DNA of 7,846 bases from an uncultured Klebsiella sp. (GTDB taxonomy: Bacteria > Pseudomonadota > Gammaproteobacteria > Enterobacterales > Enterobacteriaceae): the NCBI GenBank assembly GCA_902490055.1, contig CABUCP010000136.1, positions 1 through 7,846 on the forward strand, given 5' to 3'. The notes under the pieces were generated by a model that searched no databases, was not told the DNA's origin, and saw only the letters and a list, made by a program, of their open reading frames with translations. How positions within the stretch are numbered: the stretch's first letter is position 1; the number at the start of each line of letters is the position of its first letter. The translations under genes and the position numbers were made by a program. Shown piece by piece: positions 6,133 to 7,846 of this stretch.

Positions 6133-6890
6133 AGATGTATCTCCACGCTCAGGGGCGCATGATCGGACAGATGCCGCCATTGTTTAAGGGCCAGCGCTTT
6201 TGGGCGGCTGGCATGGGCGTTCTTAATGTAAATACGATCGAGGCGCAGCAGCGGAAACGTCACCGGAAAGGTGCGCGCCGGCCGCCCGCCGGCGCGGGTA
6301 AATATCTCCTCCAGCCCGGCCTGCGCTCTTAATGGCTGATTAGCCTGCTGACGCCAGTCGTTAAAATCGCCGGCTACCACTACCGGATCGCCTGCGGGGA
6401 GGGCATTAACCCACTCGGCCAGCATGGCCAGCTGCGCCTGACGCTGGTGGGCCCGTAACCCCAGATGGACGCAAATAACGTGAATTGTCACGCCGCTGTG
6501 CGGCGGCACGATACGGCAGTAGAGTAGCCCGCGTTTTTCGCCGTGACCGACTGAGATATCGCGATTCTCATAGTATTCAATGGGAAAGCGTGATAATACG
6601 GCATTGCCGTGATGGCCTTCCGGATAAACCGCATTGCGCCCATAGGCGTAATCGCTCCACATGGTGTCAGCAAGAAACTCATAGTGGGGGGTATCGGGCC
6701 AATTTTCGACATGTAGGGGGTGCTCTTCGTGCGCGCCCATCACTTCCTGCAGGCAAACAATGTCAGCGCCGACGCTGCGAACGGCTTCGCGTAATTCGGG
6801 TAAAATAAAACGTCGATTAAGCGCAGTAAAGCCTTTATGGGTGTTAATTGTCAGCACGTTCAACGAAATTCGCGACGTTTGTTCAGCCAT
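6129..6890 (-). CDS. ybhP: YbhP, endonuclease/exonuclease/phosphatase-fold hydrolase
   Basis: This 253-residue protein of the endonuclease/exonuclease/phosphatase superfamily (DNase I, exonuclease III, inositol phosphatase and sphingomyelinase fold) matches E. coli YbhP in length and sequence. The metal and catalytic motifs are present: N16 in LTINTHKG, E49 in CLQEV, H142 in VHLGL, D175 and N177 in AGDFND, D218 in RLDRIY, and D243-H244 in LSDHAPL. No signal peptide or membrane segment is apparent, so it should be cytosolic. The substrate is unknown. Its operon with a cardiolipin synthase makes a phosphodiester lipid or lipid head-group at least as plausible as DNA; this is inference. TGGAG (6899-6895) lies 4 nt before the ATG. 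It is the first gene of the operon, divergent from ybhQ. Confidence 0.94.
   Translation of the reverse strand: MAEQTSRISLNVLTINTHKGFTALNRRFILPELREAVRSVGADIVCLQEVMGAHEEHPLHVENWPDTPHYEFLADTMWSDYAYGRNAVYPEGHHGNAVLSRFPIEYYENRDISVGHGEKRGLLYCRIVPPHSGVTIHVICVHLGLRAHQRQAQLAMLAEWVNALPAGDPVVVAGDFNDWRQQANQPLRAQAGLEEIFTRAGGRPARTFPVTFPLLRLDRIYIKNAHASRPKALALKQWRHLSDHAPLSVEIHL
6140..6144 (-). promoter_or_regulatory. clsB ribosome binding site that decides the GTG start
   Basis: On the minus strand GGAGA (6144-6140) lies 7 nt before the GTG at 6132, inside the last codons of ybhP. The in-frame ATG at 6180 would require translating across this site and extending far into ybhP. The spacing therefore favours the GTG start and coupled re-initiation at the GTGA overlap. 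Confidence 0.7.
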
Positions 6891-6905
6891 GATTCTCCAG
6901 TTTCC

Positions 6906-6934
6906 TTAATAAAATAGTGTAGTAGACGTCACAA
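6906..6934 (-). promoter_or_regulatory. Candidate sigma-70 promoter for ybhP-clsB-ybhN
   Basis: On the minus strand TTGTGA (6934-6929) and TATTAA (6911-6906) are separated by 17 nt. Each matches the -35 or -10 consensus at four of six positions. The implied start near 6899 would leave a leader of only about 9 nt, barely holding the ribosome site, so the real promoter may lie further upstream. Confidence 0.3.
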
Positions 6935-6947
6935 AAAGATGCGGTGA

Positions 6948-6979
6948 TACGGAATTTTCCGTAAAGTGCGGTACTCTGA
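6948..6979 (+). promoter_or_regulatory. 16-bp palindrome and possible sigma-E-like promoter before ybhQ
   Basis: TACGGAA (6948-6954) and TTCCGTA (6957-6963) form a perfect 7-bp inverted repeat with a 2-nt centre in the divergent ybhP/ybhQ gap, the shape of a dimeric regulator site. Reading rightward, GGAATTT (6951-6957) and TCTGA (6975-6979), 17 nt apart, resemble the sigma-E elements GGAACTT and TCTGA. The important C of AAC is T here. Either reading is possible and neither is proven. Confidence 0.35.
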
Positions 6980-7011
6980 GTAGCAGAGAAAAATCCTTCA
7001 GGAGAGAAGCC

Positions 7012-7422
7012 ATGAAGTGGCAACAACGTGTACGCGTCGCAACTGGCCTCAGTTGCTGGCAGATTATGTTGCATCTACTGGTCGTGGCAGTACTGGTGAT
7101 GGGTTGGATGAGCGGCGCGCTGGTGCGCGTCGGGTTAGGGCTATGCGTACTGTACGGCGTCACGCTGCTGGCGATGCTGTTTTTACAGCGTCACCATGAA
7201 GAACGCTGGCGCGACGTGGGGGACTTCCTTGAAGAGCTCACCACAACATGGTACTTCGGCGCCGCCATGATAGTCCTCTGGCTGTTGTCGCGCGTATTAC
7301 ACAACAACCTACTGCTGGCCCTCGCCGGGCTGGTAATATTAGCAGGCCCGGCGGTGGTCTCGCTGCTGGCGAAAGATAAAAAACTAGGCAATCTTTCTTC
7401 GGAACATCGCATACGCCGCTGA
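7012..7422 (+). CDS. ybhQ: YbhQ, small inner membrane protein of unknown function
   Basis: This 136-residue protein matches E. coli YbhQ over its full length. Four hydrophobic helices are visible at about 15-33, 36-57, 78-95 and 99-120. A charged loop between the second and third ([17 protein letters not shown], 59-75) and a basic tail (AKDKK to HRIRR, 120-136) are also present. No catalytic motif or assigned function is known to me. AGGAGAG (7000-7006) lies 5 nt before the ATG at 7012. It is transcribed away from ybhP, from a 121-base divergent region. Its final 39 bases lie antisense to the end of ybhR, so its C-terminal tail and the ybhR C-terminus constrain each other. A strong hairpin begins 8 nt after its stop. 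Confidence 0.94.
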   Translation: MKWQQRVRVATGLSCWQIMLHLLVVAVLVMGWMSGALVRVGLGLCVLYGVTLLAMLFLQRHHEERWRDVGDFLEELTTTWYFGAAMIVLWLLSRVLHNNLLLALAGLVILAGPAVVSLLAKDKKLGNLSSEHRIRR

Positions 7423-7846
7423 GCCGGTAGTGGCCGCTATCACCAATAGCGGCCACAAACTTCCCCACACAATCTTCAGACTCGCATCCTTGAGATAAAT
7501 TTGCTTGGTGATATCGGTAAAGTGGCGGATCGGGTTTATCCAGGTAACATCCTGCAGCCACTGCGGCATGTTTTCTACCGGCGATACGTAGCCGGAAAGC
7601 AAAATCGCCGGCATCATAAAGACGAATACGCCGATAAACGCCTGCTGCTGCGTTGAGCACAGCGAAGAAATCAATAACCCAAATCCCACCAGCGACAAAC
7701 CATAAATCACCATGGTGAAGTAGAACAGCAGCAGAGAGCCGGCAAACGGGATCTGATAGGCCCAGATGCCTATCGCCAGCACGATTGTCGCCTGCAGGGT
7801 GGCGACAATCAGCGCCGGCACCGCTTTACCAACAAATATCTGCCAG
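7384..7846 (-). CDS. ybhR: YbhR, ABC-2 type exporter permease (C-terminal part)
   Basis: This is the C-terminal 153 residues of the inner-membrane permease YbhR; the frame stays open through the right edge, so its start lies beyond the window. In E. coli YbhR and YbhS are the permeases of the YbhGFSR multidrug and cation exporter, driven by the ATPase YbhF and regulated by CecR. Visible hydrophobic segments lie at about 9-29, 38-60, 69-87 and 126-146 of the fragment. The motif [17 protein letters not shown] is typical of ABC-2 permeases, followed by NPIRHFTDI. An internal GTG at 7821 could be mistaken for a start, but the residues before it (WQIFVGKA) continue the family sequence. The gene ends with TAG at 7384-7386, tail to tail with ybhQ and overlapping it by 39 bases. 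Its final residues, AMFRRKIA, are family-like. Confidence 0.94.
   Translation of the reverse strand, partial: WQIFVGKAVPALIVATLQATIVLAIGIWAYQIPFAGSLLLFYFTMVIYGLSLVGFGLLISSLCSTQQQAFIGVFVFMMPAILLSGYVSPVENMPQWLQDVTWINPIRHFTDITKQIYLKDASLKIVWGSLWPLLVIAATTGSAAYAMFRRKIA
7430..7456. other. Perfect 11-bp inverted repeat just past ybhQ, inside ybhR codons
   Basis: GTGGCCGCTAT (7430-7440) and ATAGCGGCCAC (7446-7456) are exact reverse complements around a 5-nt loop (CACCA). The repeat begins 8 nt after the ybhQ stop and is fully contained in ybhR coding sequence. There is no following T-tract on either strand, so it is not a standard intrinsic terminator. It may set or protect the ybhQ mRNA 3' end. Confidence 0.55.

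Noticed and set aside
6133..6180. N-terminal extension of ClsB from the ATG at 6180
   Set aside because: It would overlap ybhP by about 50 bases. The extra 16 residues do not match ClsB, and the GTG at 6132 has a properly spaced GGAGA and a GTGA junction.
6274..6296. Inverted repeat CGCGCCGGC/GCCGGCGCG inside ybhP
   Set aside because: It is all G and C, in a segment coding for Arg, Ala and Gly, so it is expected from composition. No boundary or regulatory context is nearby.

Overview
The window is ordinary enterobacterial chromosome. It contains the conserved block moaABCDE - ybhL - (ybhN, clsB, ybhP on the minus strand) - ybhQ - ybhR known from Escherichia coli K-12. Every protein is recognisable at close to full family length. 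Protein wording, the GC-rich third codon positions and REP elements with a CCGGG-type stem suggest Klebsiella, Raoultella or a close relative rather than Escherichia. This genus call rests on memory of homologues, not on a search.

Layout. Bases 1-19 are the tail of an upstream region. Bases 20-131 fold as the molybdenum-cofactor (Moco) RNA leader. Bases 134-2847 are moaA-moaB-moaC-moaD-moaE, tightly packed (gaps of 23, 4 and 1 nt and one 8-nt overlap). They encode the first two stages of Moco synthesis: GTP to cyclic pyranopterin monophosphate (MoaA, MoaC), then sulfur insertion (MoaD, MoaE). MoaB is an accessory member. ybhL (2892-3596), a BAX-inhibitor-1 type membrane protein, follows on the same strand 44 nt later with no obvious terminator between.

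Bases 3597-3925 are the only gene-free stretch over 300 bases. It separates two convergent units and holds a REP at each end, in opposite orientation, plus three closely spaced hairpins. In E. coli K-12 this place is occupied by ybhM, which is absent here.

Bases 3926-6890 are a minus-strand operon read ybhP - clsB - ybhN, joined by a GTGA and an ATGA four-base overlap. It encodes a predicted endonuclease/exonuclease/phosphatase-fold hydrolase, cardiolipin synthase B and a multi-pass membrane protein of the lysyl-PG-synthase transmembrane family. A 121-base divergent promoter region (6891-7011) separates it from ybhQ, a small four-helix membrane protein.

The C-terminal part of ybhR, an ABC-2 exporter permease, runs in from the right edge on the minus strand. 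Its last 39 bases overlap the end of ybhQ tail to tail.

I see no mobile element, CRISPR, tRNA or rRNA, and no evidence of a new defence or metabolic system. The less ordinary signals are at RNA level: an in-frame AUG inside a riboswitch loop, a hairpin cluster with a CsrA-like GGA loop, a 16-bp palindrome between divergent genes, and a perfect 11-bp inverted repeat inside ybhR codons just past the ybhQ stop.
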